Positions 1 through 11,400 of a stretch of 64,000 nucleotides of DNA are shown in pieces (positions within the stretch are counted from its first letter, which is position 1; each line of letters starts with the position of its first letter). The DNA is from Amia ocellicauda (Eukaryota; Chordata; Actinopteri; Amiiformes; Amiidae). The position numbers and the translations under genes were made by a program. The notes under the pieces were generated by a model. The model saw only the letters and a list, made by a program, of their open reading frames with translations. It searched no databases and was not told the DNA's origin. The stretch is taken from positions 19,313,501 through 19,377,500 of the forward strand of contig NC_089866.1 in assembly GCF_036373705.1 (NCBI RefSeq), in the 5' to 3' direction.

Positions 1-1304
1 CAAAACAAAATGGGCGTGTTCTTGTTGCGCAGATCTCCGCAGTTCTGCGCAGAGTTGCAGAATCCCCTGATGCTATTGGCGGAGCGGCGCAGAACTGCGG
101 AAATCTGCGCCACAGAAACGAGACCGACGCTTCACCCTTGACTGCGACACCTCATTTCCGGGGTCGCCGGGAGGAAAGCACGGCGGTTACTGTAGCACTT
201 TGTTAGTTCACTGAATACATACATATACCTTATTCAACACGTAAAATGATCAATCGCACAGCTGGATAAAAACAAGAAAGCATGCGATCTAATAGATGTG
301 GGGTTGTTTTTATTTGTTATTATTAAAAACATGATCTTTATACAGATTCATCAACTGATTGCTAGACAAAACAAAGCCCTCTTGCTTTCAAAGCCACGGA
401 GCTGAATTGCTACATAAACATTCATTCATACATGAATGCTGTGGAAATGAATGGGTGGCACTTCTTGTGAAAATGTCAAGACTTTAAAGATCTGTTAAAG
501 ATTAAGACAATCTGCATCCATCTGCTGGGGTAAACAAGAACACAATACAAGGAATTTTGAAATTATATATTTTTTTATTTGTCAAATGTTCATAATAACA
601 AAAAAACATGTATATTCTTACAGACAGAAATAAAAGCAAATATTTACAATGCCAAGTTTTTTGACAACGGACAGAAAAAAATAGCTACAAGTGCAGTGTT
701 ATTTGTTACCTTTTGTTGGTGTCTTATTGGAGGTAACTTTTGAATACAGAAGAAAATGGGAAAGGAAGTTAAACCCGGGCAACTTCCTTCAGTTTAGCTT
801 ATTCAACAAAAATAACTACTCCCCTTCTTTACAATGTAGTTCTCATCCAGTATTTAAACTAATCGCTGATTTAGTGCCCTGTAATTGGAGGAGGTAGATG
901 TAACTTTGGGTGAAATGTAAAAAACAAAACAAATGGATGCCTTTAAACTTTACTACTGTATAGCTGCCATGGAAAACTTTCTAGTTTGGAGAAATCCACC
1001 ACCTTACAAAATTATTGGCAACTTTTTTTCCCTTGAAAGTGATGCATTAAAATTCAAGTCCTATATTAATTGCCTACTGCAACTCGGGAACAAAATAACA
1101 ATTGAACTCCAATGACTGACCGAAGGTCCATTTGAAATTGAAGTTATCAACAGAAGGAAATGCATTAAAAGACATAGGAAAGCATTTGCTAGTGTGATCT
1201 GTTTTGCGAGCCAAAGGATTGTCAGTTGTCCATTTTTTACTTGAAGCGGGGACAGTTGCAGGAGACAGTTGCTGGAAATCTCTGGACCATTTTCAGCCTT
1301 GCAC
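1..1304. other. UNG 3' UTR and downstream flank
   Basis: AT-rich, with no supported coding exon. Minus-strand AATAAA-type signals at about 574-579 and about 310-315 could end the UNG mRNA. The first 180 bases are GC-richer and contain the palindrome at 25-112. In human the next gene on this side is ACACB, but none of it is recognisable here. Confidence 0.5.
25..112. repeat. Palindrome with 26-bp arms
   Basis: The left arm 25-50 (TTGCGCAGATCTCCGCAGTT...) and the right arm 87-112 are reverse complements at 24 of 26 positions, separated by a 36-bp loop. The arms also contain repeated CTGCGCAG units. This could be the end of a small inverted-repeat element or a cruciform-forming site. Confidence 0.8.
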
Positions 1305-4237
1305 TCACATCGCTTTCCAGTCAATTGGCTTCTTCCCGGACTTCTTGAGCAGCTCATTGGTTCTGCTGAAGTGTCTGCATCCAAAGAAGCCACGATACAC
1401 AGACAGAGGAGAGGGGTGCACAGTCTGCAGCACGTGGTGTCGCTTCTGGAATGAACAGAATCAACCCGTGTTAGCTTTTTAACTGCAGATGCGAGGATAG
1501 TTGTAGACAGCATTCCTAAAACTGTGTGGTGTCCATATGACCTCTGTATATGTTCACCGTGCAAAATAGCCATTTCCCTCTTACAAGGATCTGATCAGCA
1601 ACATCTATCCTCAAAATCTAGAGCCCTGGAAACTAGGTTGTAGAATTCTTGAGATCGTGACTCAACCACAACATTTATAAAAAGTATGGCCGACCCACCC
1701 TGTCAATGGAAAGGCCCTTTTTCTGTGCATAGGCCCCCCACAGCATAAAGACCAGGCCATCCAGGTTCTTGTTTAGCCACTGCACCACGGCGTCGGTGAA
1801 CTGCTCCCAGCCCTGGTCCTTGTGGGAGTTTGCCTGATGCGCTCGGACCGTCAGCACCGAGTTGAGCAGCAGAACCCCTGAGGGATGGGAAGAACAGTGA
1901 ACAGCACGAACGGGCCAGCTGACCGATGCTACAAGGACCACTGCAGCAGGCGGGTATCTGCCTTCTTATCAACCCTATGTACTATGGGAGACGGCTACCA
2001 CGCATGAAGAAACCACTCAATAAAAAACATTTTAAAACCTTGCTTAGCCCATCCTGTCAGATCCCCATGTCCTGGGTGCTCGAAGCCTTCTATATCCGAG
2101 GTCAGCTCCTTATACATGTTCTCCAAGCTGGAAGAACAACACAACTAAAAACTTAAAATTGCCATGTCAACAGCCAGCATTCACATGATCATAAAAAAAG
2201 ATAGCTGAAGGTCATCCAAAACAGCATCCCATTATTGTAAACCCAGTGCTCTTTTCAAATACAATGCACCACTTCCAATTAATAGCAACAGTGACATTTC
2301 CTTAAACCTTGTGCTTTTACTTCTTGTATTGCTTTCGCATCCTCTTTCTAGCTACCTGTACAAAATGTTAATCATCTACCACACATACAGAGTTCATTCT
2401 TTTAGCCATGAAAACAGATCTGTGATGGGCAATGTATGTTATTACTGTACTCTGAACACCAGCACCTGGGGGGAGGTGGAACAGGCCTCTGAACACTGAA
2501 GCACAGGCCATGGGCTTGTTTGGGGCCGTGGTATGGATCCTGGCCCAGGATAACTACCTTCACCTGTGAAATACAGAAAGTGTCTGTCAAACACTGCAAC
2601 AAAAAAAACACAATCAGAACTGACTAAAGTAGTATATATTCAGAACACGCACTCAACGTCAACATCAATAGGTAGTAAAGGTAAGTGTGTATGTGTATAT
2701 GTGCACACACACGCACTAGGTCTACCACGACTTTTAGCACATACCTAGGACTAAACTGTATTATAACTGCACCATGTGCTTATATTTTTGTACTGATTGC
2801 ATCACAGCACTTTGAAATTCACTGAAATGTGTATCGTGTAAATTAAGTTGGGTAAGGGCATCCGCCAGGAAATGAAGAATAACAATACTAATAAGTGAGT
2901 ATACACACATCTTTAATGTCACACATCTGAGTCCAGGTGTAGACTTGGAGAGGTGGTGGGTACACAGTGTAGCGTCTCCTTTCTTCTGCTACAAATGACA
3001 TTAGCTGAAGATTGAAAACAGCGCATCAGTACAATCGGCCAGTGTTAAGAGGGGGAAACATATGCACACGTATTACACATTGCGGTGTCTATGCATAGTC
3101 AGACAGTTAACAAAAATACAGTGGGGAGATGATCATTCAAGTGCCAAATGCTGAGATGAGGTTTGGTTACTGAATGGCGTTTTTGAAGTACCTTTATAAA
3201 ATAAGGCTTGCTAAACTCTTCGCTCAGCCCCTTCCGCCAGCTCTCCCCGAATCCAGGCGGCACGTTGCGGGCGGCGAGCCTCTCCAGAGCCGCCTGCTTG
3301 TTCCTCTCGATGCGGTCCAGCTGCTCCGGACTCAACGGAGGGGAAATCGGCGCCTCATCGCCTCCCGGTTTGGGCTTCTTCACCGGGGTAACCTTGGTAT
3401 ATTTTGTTATACAACGAGTTGTAAAAAGTAATGCGAAATCCTGAAAAGTAACCCTACGTCTGCGGTTACAGGGACATACAGTTCTGAGAGAATACATAAG
3501 TAAAACATATGTTTCTAGTTCAGAAACGTTGTTTCCATCTATTGGAAAAATTGCAATCCTCTATGGAAAGAAAAAATAAAATAAAATGGATCTATCGCCG
3601 CACAATCTTTACATACATAATTATGGAAGTTTGTTTACTTCCGGGTCAATCCCGCCATGCCGACATTTCGCGGCAAAATAAGACACTCAAACTTTCCAGC
3701 CATTGGCTATGAGGTTTAAACGCCAACCCCCGTCCGCCATAGCGCGCTGCCATTGGATGATGAATAATACATTTTCAGATATTCACGTTATTATAATAAA
3801 GAAAATGAATTCACTATCTAGCCAGACAGAACTCATTTTCATTCAAACGAGCTAAATTGAGAAGCGAGGTTAGTCTTTTTTTTTTCTTCTTCTAGGTCCA
3901 GACATATGTAAACAAATAAGTACAAAAATAAAGAAATAAAACAGGTCACTGGCATAAAAACTATATGAGCAGTGCAGAGCAGCCAAGACATCAATCAATG
4001 CTATTTCAAAATGTAAGTTACATTATAGAAGCGTGTGAAATAGCAACGTTGCAATGTGCCCACAATACACTACATTTAACCGGTTATACAGCCCATAGTA
4101 AAACAAATGAAACAATAACGAATCTATGCAAGTTGCAGTGTTAAATACAATCTCACCTCTACTCCCGTTTCATTTTCCAATTCCCTTTTCTTGGTAACGG
4201 TGCCAAAATAAGAGTTAATGGTTTTCTGCCCAATCAT
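1305..4237 (-). CDS. UNG: Uracil-DNA glycosylase, complete (nuclear UNG2 form, 7 exons)
   Basis: Removes uracil from DNA to start base excision repair. Exons on the minus strand: 4157-4237, 3192-3392, 2909-3004, 2466-2563, 2039-2127, 1699-1877 and 1305-1445. All junctions are GT-AG and phases match (0,0,0,2,1,0), giving 294 aa. The N-terminus starts [11 protein letters not shown], a PCNA-binding PIP box (Q..I..YF). Exon 2 carries the RPA-binding-like helix ([20 protein letters not shown]). The water-activating loop GQDPYHG is in exon 4. Exon 6 holds [18 protein letters not shown] and [10 protein letters not shown]. The last exon has the [17 protein letters not shown]-intercalating loop with the catalytic His and ends DWKAM. 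The residue before that His motif is V (QTVHPSP), where human has A. A second, mitochondrial start lies at 3497. The gene is divergent from ALKBH2. Identity is very secure; exon edges are inferred from splice consensus and comparison with the human protein as I know it. Confidence 0.97.
3393..3497 (-). CDS. UNG: Alternative first-exon coding part of mitochondrial UNG1
   Basis: The reading frame of UNG exon 2 stays open upstream of its splice acceptor (3393-3394) to an ATG at 3497. This adds exactly 35 codons before the shared body. The extension begins [15 protein letters not shown] and contains [10 protein letters not shown]: it is rich in Arg, Thr and hydrophobic residues with a single acid, as expected of a mitochondrial presequence. 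In human UNG, exon 1A (UNG2) is spliced into exon 1B after codon 35 of UNG1, so both the layout and the codon number match. The resulting UNG1 would be 302 aa. Use of this start is inferred; no transcript evidence is available here. Confidence 0.8.
3640..3760 (-). promoter_or_regulatory. Candidate UNG1 intronic promoter (E2F-like site, two CCAAT boxes)
   Basis: Upstream of the UNG1 start on the minus strand lies TTTCGCGGCAAAA (3666-3678), a good E2F-type motif. Two inverted CCAAT boxes (ATTGG at 3702-3706 and 3752-3756) are spaced 50 bp apart, with a TTTAAA (3715-3720) between them. The stretch is locally CpG-richer than the surrounding intron. Human UNG has a separate promoter for UNG1 inside the UNG2 transcription unit. 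Promoter activity here is inference. Confidence 0.55.
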
Positions 4238-4400
4238 TTTCGTTTTAACTGCAGTATCCTTTTTATGCGATGAAAACTCCTGCTCTTCTCTTTAATAACA
4301 TCACCCCCAATGCTTCTCTGAGCGGCACTGACCCTGGTCACATGTTTCTTTTCCCGCCAGCTTCCGGGTTGTATATAACGCGAGAGTTCTGCGAGGAGGT
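4238..4400. promoter_or_regulatory. Shared UNG2/ALKBH2 bidirectional promoter
   Basis: Only about 150 bp separate the UNG2 start codon (4237, minus) from the likely first, non-coding ALKBH2 exon. The interval holds TTTTCCCGCC (4349-4358), an E2F-like site, and a TATATAA-like string (about 4372-4378) directed toward ALKBH2. A good donor (GAG|GTACTG at about 4399) and an acceptor (TTTACCAG, about 4695-4702) suggest a 5' UTR intron before the ALKBH2 ATG at 4711. Transcription start sites are not directly visible. Confidence 0.6.
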
Positions 4401-4710
4401 ACTGGGGGATGTAAATGTTTTATTTACATTTTTCCTTGGGTGGAGTTTTAAGGTAAATAGATAGAATTACACCTATTTCCTAAAGAAAACGAATTAAACA
4501 ATTCATCAGTGTTTCTCTTTTGCAGTCCAGTGAATTTAATTGTAACTGCAGTCTCTGCCCACCCAGCTCAATCTGAAGTAGACAAATCAAAACACCTATT
4601 TATGCTGGTTATTTTAAAATCCCAATGTACTACTGTCCTTGCAGCCATGTATTATTATTGTTCCTTTTCTTGATGACACCACATGATGTTCTTGTTTACC
4701 AGGAATTCAC

Positions 4711-5849
4711 ATGGATAAGTTTGTGACCAGAACCAAGAAACGGACACTGGGATCCTCAGGTCGGCCAGAAAAAGATGTGGGAGAAAAAGCTCATCAAGAA
4801 GAGGGGGGTCTTCAGAAAAGGAGTAAAGTGCTCCGAGATGAGGAGGAGGAGAGGGAGGAAAGCTGTCCCAGTGCGGACGAGTTCTCGGACCCTCTGCCCT
4901 GGCAGAAGAGAGAGGCTGAGGGTCTGGATCTTGATTACACAGTTCTCTTCCCCAGAACACAAGCAGACAGGCTATTTAAACAGTTGGAGGAAGAAGTGGA
5001 ATATTTTTCAGGTAGCCAGACATTGTGGTTCAAATTTACAGACTCTGTATCATACTTATACATGTATATTCCAATGGAAAAGGAGAAACTGACGCCCTAT
5101 TGGCTCTATAGTAAAAAAAAAAAAAGGCAGTGTTGAACTGGGTTTTCATTGAGGATGCTTCCCTGACCCATCATGCACCAGCTCTTATGACATAAGTGAA
5201 ACATTCAATATCTTTTGATGTGTTCTAGGTGAGAGAGCCAAGGTGCAGGTTTTTGGGAAGTTCTACAATGTTCCAAGGAAGCAGGCAACTTATGGGGACC
5301 CTGGGCTCTTGTACTCCTTCTCTGGTGTCCATCTCTCAGCTAAGCCTTGGACGGCCGTATTGGAGCAGATCCGAGATGCTGTTACTAAGGCCACCGGGCA
5401 CATCTTCAACTTTGTCCTCGTGAACAGGTAACCCCATGAACATATGAGTGACGTTTTTACAGTTTAGTTTGGCTGATGATGACCCTGGTCACAAAAATAT
5501 ACACATTTCACTGAACATAAGTGGTGTTTGCCCTGGCAGGTATAAAGATGGGCAGGACCACATCGGGGAGCACCGGGATGATGAGCGGGAGCTGGACCCC
5601 ACCTGCCCCATCGCCTCCGTGTCGCTGGGGGCGGCGCGTGACTTCGTGTTCCGGCACCGGGAGTCTCGGGGCAGCCGGCCGAGCCGCCGCATCCCCCCCG
5701 TGAAGCTGGAGCTGCAGCATGGGAGCCTGCTGCTCATGAACCCTCCCACCAACACCTACTGGTACCACAGCCTGCCCACCCGCAAGAGGGTGCTCGCCCC
5801 CCGGGTCAACCTCACCTTCCGACGCATTGTGAAGACATGTGTCGGCTGA
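4711..5849 (+). CDS. ALKBH2: AlkB homolog 2, DNA oxidative demethylase, complete
   Basis: An Fe(II)/2-oxoglutarate dioxygenase that repairs 1-methyladenine and 3-methylcytosine in double-stranded DNA in the nucleus. Coding exons are 4711-5011, 5229-5427 and 5540-5849 (phases 1 and 2), giving 269 aa against 261 in human. The divergent acidic and basic N-terminus is followed by the conserved core: EGLDLDYTVLF, VQVFGKFYNVPRKQATYGD (with the substrate-handling hairpin), FNFVLVNRYKDG, then the iron ligands in HIGEHRDDE (H.D) and the distal His in WYHSLP. The 2-oxoglutarate-binding Arg lies in APRVNLTFR. The start MDKFVTR sits where human has the PCNA-binding APIM motif MDRFLVK; here the fourth APIM position is Thr. 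The gene is head-to-head with UNG and convergent with USP30. Confidence 0.97.
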
Positions 5850-8493
5850 CCCTTTCCCTCAAGGGAGACGATGAAGACATGAACTCCAGTTTGTGTTTGG
5901 TTTGACACAAGGGAGTTATCAAAATGATATTGCATAACATTTATTACACTGCTGTGCACTGGAAAGGAGTGTGGGGTTTGTCCAAGGTCATGATGGAAGG
6001 CATTTGATTCCTACTATACTTGTAAGAAAACTTAATAATCTCATTTAACAGATTTACTTCAAACAAAGTAAACCAACTACACATCAGGAATGATTATAAT
6101 GTGTTAGTATCTTGCAAGAGACCTATGACATAGTAAGTGGTGCAAATTGTGGTACAGTATGAAAAAGTGTGTATGCATTAGCTAAAGGAAGTTGAAAATC
6201 AAGACAAGTTAAATGTGCAAATGTGGAAAACCTTCCCCCCCCCGCACTCCAGTAAAAGAAACCAAGCAACAGTATCATATTCGATCCATTTTATTAACAA
6301 TTCCATTCTTTAATATTGAAATCTATGAAAACATCATCAAAATACATCTGGCATAATTACAATCACACAACAAGTATATATTAAAAACATACATTAGTCA
6401 GTGCAAATGTCTTGCAGTACAGTTATACTCGGGAGCATTTAGGATATTTCAAAGGTAACACTGATTACATTAGAGTGGTGGGCAGTAATTGTGTCCTGTA
6501 TATAAAACACATTTGGAAACATCACCCACAGGATTGGTCACACATTCCAATATTATTATTGATATAATTGCAGGGTTAGGATGTTATTCTTCAGGTTCAG
6601 CCACCTCTTATTTTTTTTTGGTAAATTTGAAATCTTCAGGTTCTTATAAATAAATACTATAATTTTGCTTCCATTAGGGAGATTATCTGCCAACTGCCAC
6701 TGGCATAGCAGTTTGGCCCATTCTTAGATCTTCGGCAATCATCAAAATATAGTGAGTCGTAAAGAAAAATAGAGAACATACTATTATTAATGAACACAAC
6801 ATACATACATATATCAAACGCAGACACAAACAGTTTTTCTTTCACTGGGACGTAGGAACTTAATGGAATTACCCCGTTGGGACTTGGTTATCTATTTATA
6901 GGTGTAACATAGCTACAAAGATTGCATCTGCTGCTATGGATCGGTGACTATTTAACTCGAAGCTATATGCAATCTTATTTACAGCCAAAACAGTAACCAA
7001 GAGGGTTAGGGTAACAAGTTATTTCAGCAGGTTTCAAAGGCTGTAACTCCATCCTTGCTGGCAATCATTACAAAGTGTCTATCAGTACACAGTGTCCCGT
7101 CATTAAGTAGTTTGGATGCAAACGCGCCACATTTACTCAGAACATTTGACAATCCTATATATCTCCTCTCACCTCCTCTGGCAGTTCTTTGAAATGTCTG
7201 GGGAAATGGTTTGGTATGTTATTGATGGTTGTTGGATTTTAAATCAACCACAGCCTCGTTGACAGAGAAGTTATGAATAGGGGCAGAGGCTTTCCATTGA
7301 GAACTGCAGCTTACTTGGTGATGCAGATGTATCAAAATGCATGTATAGAGGCATCACAGTAGCAGCATGCAGAGGTGATGTCCTTCAATAAATCTATATA
7401 GGAGACTATCAGGTTGGTTCGAACCAAACCGCTTCCATACATACCATACAGAGCACAGTCAATAAACCAACTGCCCTGCATTGATGGAACAATCATGATT
7501 ACAACCCAATGCATTCCCAGCATGAGGAAAATACATACAAACTGAAACTACACTCTTTTCTAGTTCAGACAAACAAGGAGGCACTTTATTCAAAACCATT
7601 TTGCCTTCTGATTTTAGTTTTCTATTCCCTGATGTTTGAAGCCTTTGGATTGCTTTAGAAGATGCTAGCATGACCTACAGTGCAATTTGGGATGAAGAGT
7701 GTAACAGCCTACAGAGACAAACCCAAATGAGGACGACAGGTAGATTCCTCTGCCCCTTTCCATCTTCAGGTTGTCAAGATTGATAACGATAATCTCCTGG
7801 CCTTTAGTTTACATTGCTCTATTCATATTCATAGTTCATGTGATAGATCAGTCCAACCCTTTGGATTCAGGATAAATCCCACGAGTCTAGGCATGCTGTA
7901 ACATCAGATATGTTGTAAGTATCTCTATTACTCCTCCTCTACAGCAGGTGTCACAATTTTCTCTATCAGATCCAGTGACTAAGTGAAGGAGCTGCGTGTT
8001 CCCTCCCGTGATCCAGTTACGCACTCCTCCTTTACCATTACAGCCTTGAGCACTAATTTTTTTGCCTTTCGAGTCCAGACGTTCATAGTACAACCTGAGG
8101 TGCTGAGAAGCTTCAGCTGTACTTCTTCAAAAGGAAGAAGGAAGAGGGTTCAGTGGAGAGGTTGAGTCATCCAGTTCGTTTGCACCTCCCTGCACAAGCC
8201 TTTAAACAGTGAAGACCAGCCATTAGGACAGGGGATTCAGCAGTGGTTTGGGAAAGGAAAGTTATCCCCAATTGAAAATCCGATCCACTGCCAGACACCT
8301 TTCTGACATCCCTTTTCTTGGAAGTTGTGGTACATCAAAAATAATAAATAGCAATACGGAATTCAAAATTGCACATGGGGCTTTGAGCATCGCACAGTCT
8401 GGGAAGAGTCGGAGGAAAGGTCTGGCACACACCGCGACATGAGGCAGGGCGGGGTCTACAGTTTGGAGAGCCAGTTGGAAGACGAAGCAGGTC
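5850..8493. other. Convergent ALKBH2 / USP30 3' region
   Basis: No coding potential is seen beyond short random frames. Plus-strand ALKBH2 3' UTR should run rightward from 5850; an AATAAA lies at 6649-6654. USP30 3' UTR should run leftward from 8493; an AATAAA on the minus strand lies at 6290-6295. If both signals are used the two mRNAs would overlap tail to tail by a few hundred bases. The actual polyadenylation sites are unverified. Confidence 0.5.
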
Positions 8494-11400
8494 CTACTCG
8501 TGCCTGGCGCTGGAGGGGCGCACCCTCTCGTAGAAGAGCATGTAGGCGTTGGAGGCGAGCACCTCCTGCAAGGTGGCCTTGCGCACGGTGTCGTCCGACA
8601 GCCATAGCCACTGGCTACTGAAGGCCGAGGGGCTACGGGACGAGGGGGGGGAGCGCCGGTACGTGACAAAGTGTCCTGAGTGCATGTCTCCATGGTGGAC
8701 CAACACCGCCGTCAGCCGGAACAGATACATCGCAGTGCTGTGGGAATATATATTATAACACGCACACTTTACTTTCCTAAATTGATCTGTAATAGAATTA
8801 TTTCACACTTCTACCATTAGAGGTCACAGTGTGGCCCCTTATTTATCTGCTTCATATTTAATTAAAGTAGTTTAACTACTTGTAGTGCAACCAAAAGTCT
8901 TTTATTCCATAAAGTGCCATTAGAACCAGTATTTCTTAAAACAGATCAATAACCTACTAATGTTTCAAAACCGGAAATACTGCTCATGAAGAACAGCCAG
9001 AAGCTCATGAGTTACATTCCTCAGATGCTGACATCCATGGGTGTGTATTCCATCTCCTCACATTATATTATTTTTAACCCTGTGCACAATCTCCTTTTAT
9101 CATTATGTATACCAGCAGCACACAGTTAGATTTTTTTATTTTATTAATAAATCTTCTTGGCCATCAAAGGCAGTGCTACATGGTCATAACTTACACAGCC
9201 AATTTTTTTTGTGCGTTTATTTCCACTCACTTGCAATCATAGGCCAGGGAGAACTGAGGGCTCAACACAGGGGAGTTGAGAATGGCGGCTGAGCACGCCC
9301 CATTCGTCATCGGCTTCTTGTTATTGCAATAATGTTCTGGATCTGTAAATGAACAGGAAGTTATTCTTGTTTTTTTAAATTCTAAAATGCATAACAATAT
9401 CTGAAATCAACTTCAATGTGCCCATACTGTACCTGAACCCTTGGGGGACGTCCTTTCTTGACCATCTCTGGCACTGTCCACTCTGACTGCCCCAAATGAC
9501 CGGTTTGCCCGCAGTGACCTTTGACCTGGGGTGCGGTGCTTATAGCAGTCCATGGACAGGAATTCTGAGAACTGCACGTGCTCTTGCCGTTTGATGGGTG
9601 TGCCCTGGTTGGACCATGTGAGTCTCTGGAGGTGGATACAGAGGCACTGGGGCAGCTGGGAGAGAGACATCAATAGTCAGGACACATGCGAGGACTGGCC
9701 TTCTGACAGGAATTATGCAGTGAAGTGTCAGCGAGAATGAATACCAATGAGAAAAGATTTTAAAGAAATATTGATTCTAACCTTGCCCAGTTTGAGCTGT
9801 TTGATAAAGGTCGTCCTCTGGCTCTCCACAACCTGCCCATTGAGCACTCCACCTGCCTGGATCTGGAGGAAACCAACACACAACATAAGAAAGTTATGAG
9901 AGGAGAGGAGGCCATTCGCTCCATCGTGCTCGTTTGGTGTCCATTAATAACCGAGTGATCCAAGGATCCTATCCTGTCTATTTTTGAAAGTTCCCAAATT
10001 GTTGCTTCAACCACATCACTGGGGAATTTGTTTGTAGCTCCAAACCTACCTTGGTACAGTTTTCACACTCCACTTCTTTGATGGCCTCCGAGGAGATGAA
10101 ATGTAGCAGACACTGGTCCAGAGTCACAGGGCGTCCCTGAAGGACAGACCAGGTCAGTGTCACACACTGGAGACCTCCAATCAATGTGCATCAGTAACAT
10201 GGTCATTGTTCATCGTGTCCCACACATTCTGCTTTACTTACCCAGGATGCTGTAGGGATAGAGAGTGAAAGGCTGTCAAATGAATCATACCGGACTGGAC
10301 TCTGTAGAGAATTAGGAAAAAAACAACATACCAAATGAAAACAGAACTATATTTTAAGTGAGGTTCTTTGCTCTCTTTCATTTTTAATCAGAATTGTACT
10401 CACTGGCCAGCGTTATCATCTGCTTCAAGTGTTAATAAAGCCTTTCATTATTTCAAAATTCTAATTTGATTTATCCCTTGCATTTATAAATACACCTTTA
10501 CTTCATTTTAAATGGGGATGTAAAATCAGTCAGACATGGAATCACCTGTTGTTCACAGCGCTTGCACACCATGTTGCTTGTCAGACGTCCGTGAAACGGA
10601 TGCTGGGATTTCCAAGGGCTCGGAAAAGGGTGTAAAGGGCCTAGAGGGGAAAAACTGAAAGTTATTAATAGCTTTCTATGGACAGGGCTCTTTGAAAAAA
10701 GTGTTTTAGGAATACTGAAAGATTAATGTATCTGTTTGTTTATTGTACTGTGCTCTTAGGCTTGTGTGGATATTCTGAGCTGAAAGGAAATGTAGATCTC
10801 CAAAGGAAAGTGGTCCTTTCATGTATACTTACTGGAACCACCTAATTTATTAGCATAGTATTACCTCATCCTTCAAAACACATCGCACACTTCCTACTAC
10901 CTCAGTGCAAGCACAGTTCATTGATAAATAGTGATACATCAATATATAGAGAGACGTAGACCAGAGGTTTTAAATCACTCTGCTTGTGCGGGTTCCACTC
11001 ATCTTCACTTTACCTCGACTCCTGCAGCTGAGGTTTCTATCAGCAGGCTCTGGAGGACTCTGCAAATCATGATGACAGACAGAGGAAGGGAAGAATTCAA
11101 TGCAGTTAATGTGCAGTATGATGGGCCTAAGAAATGCACGGTCTCATTTCAGTTCAAGCTGAATGCCCAATCTCGGCCCTGGTGCGAGAGGATGAGGGAG
11201 CTCACCTCCAGGGACTGAATGTCAAACAGATGGGTGACCCGCGGCTGCCGGTCACGCTCCTCCTCTAAGGAGGATGTGAGGACATGGAAGAGCTCATGGG
11301 CATCCTGGAGAGAGAGAGGGAGAGGGGGAGAGAGAGAGAGAGAGGAGAGATGAGAGGGAGGTAAGGACTACACTGACCACGCTTATTTCCTTTCAAATAA

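Noticed and set aside
1061-1573. 170-aa minus-strand open frame
   Set aside because: It overlaps the last UNG exon in another frame; only 1305-1445 in the UNG frame is coding.
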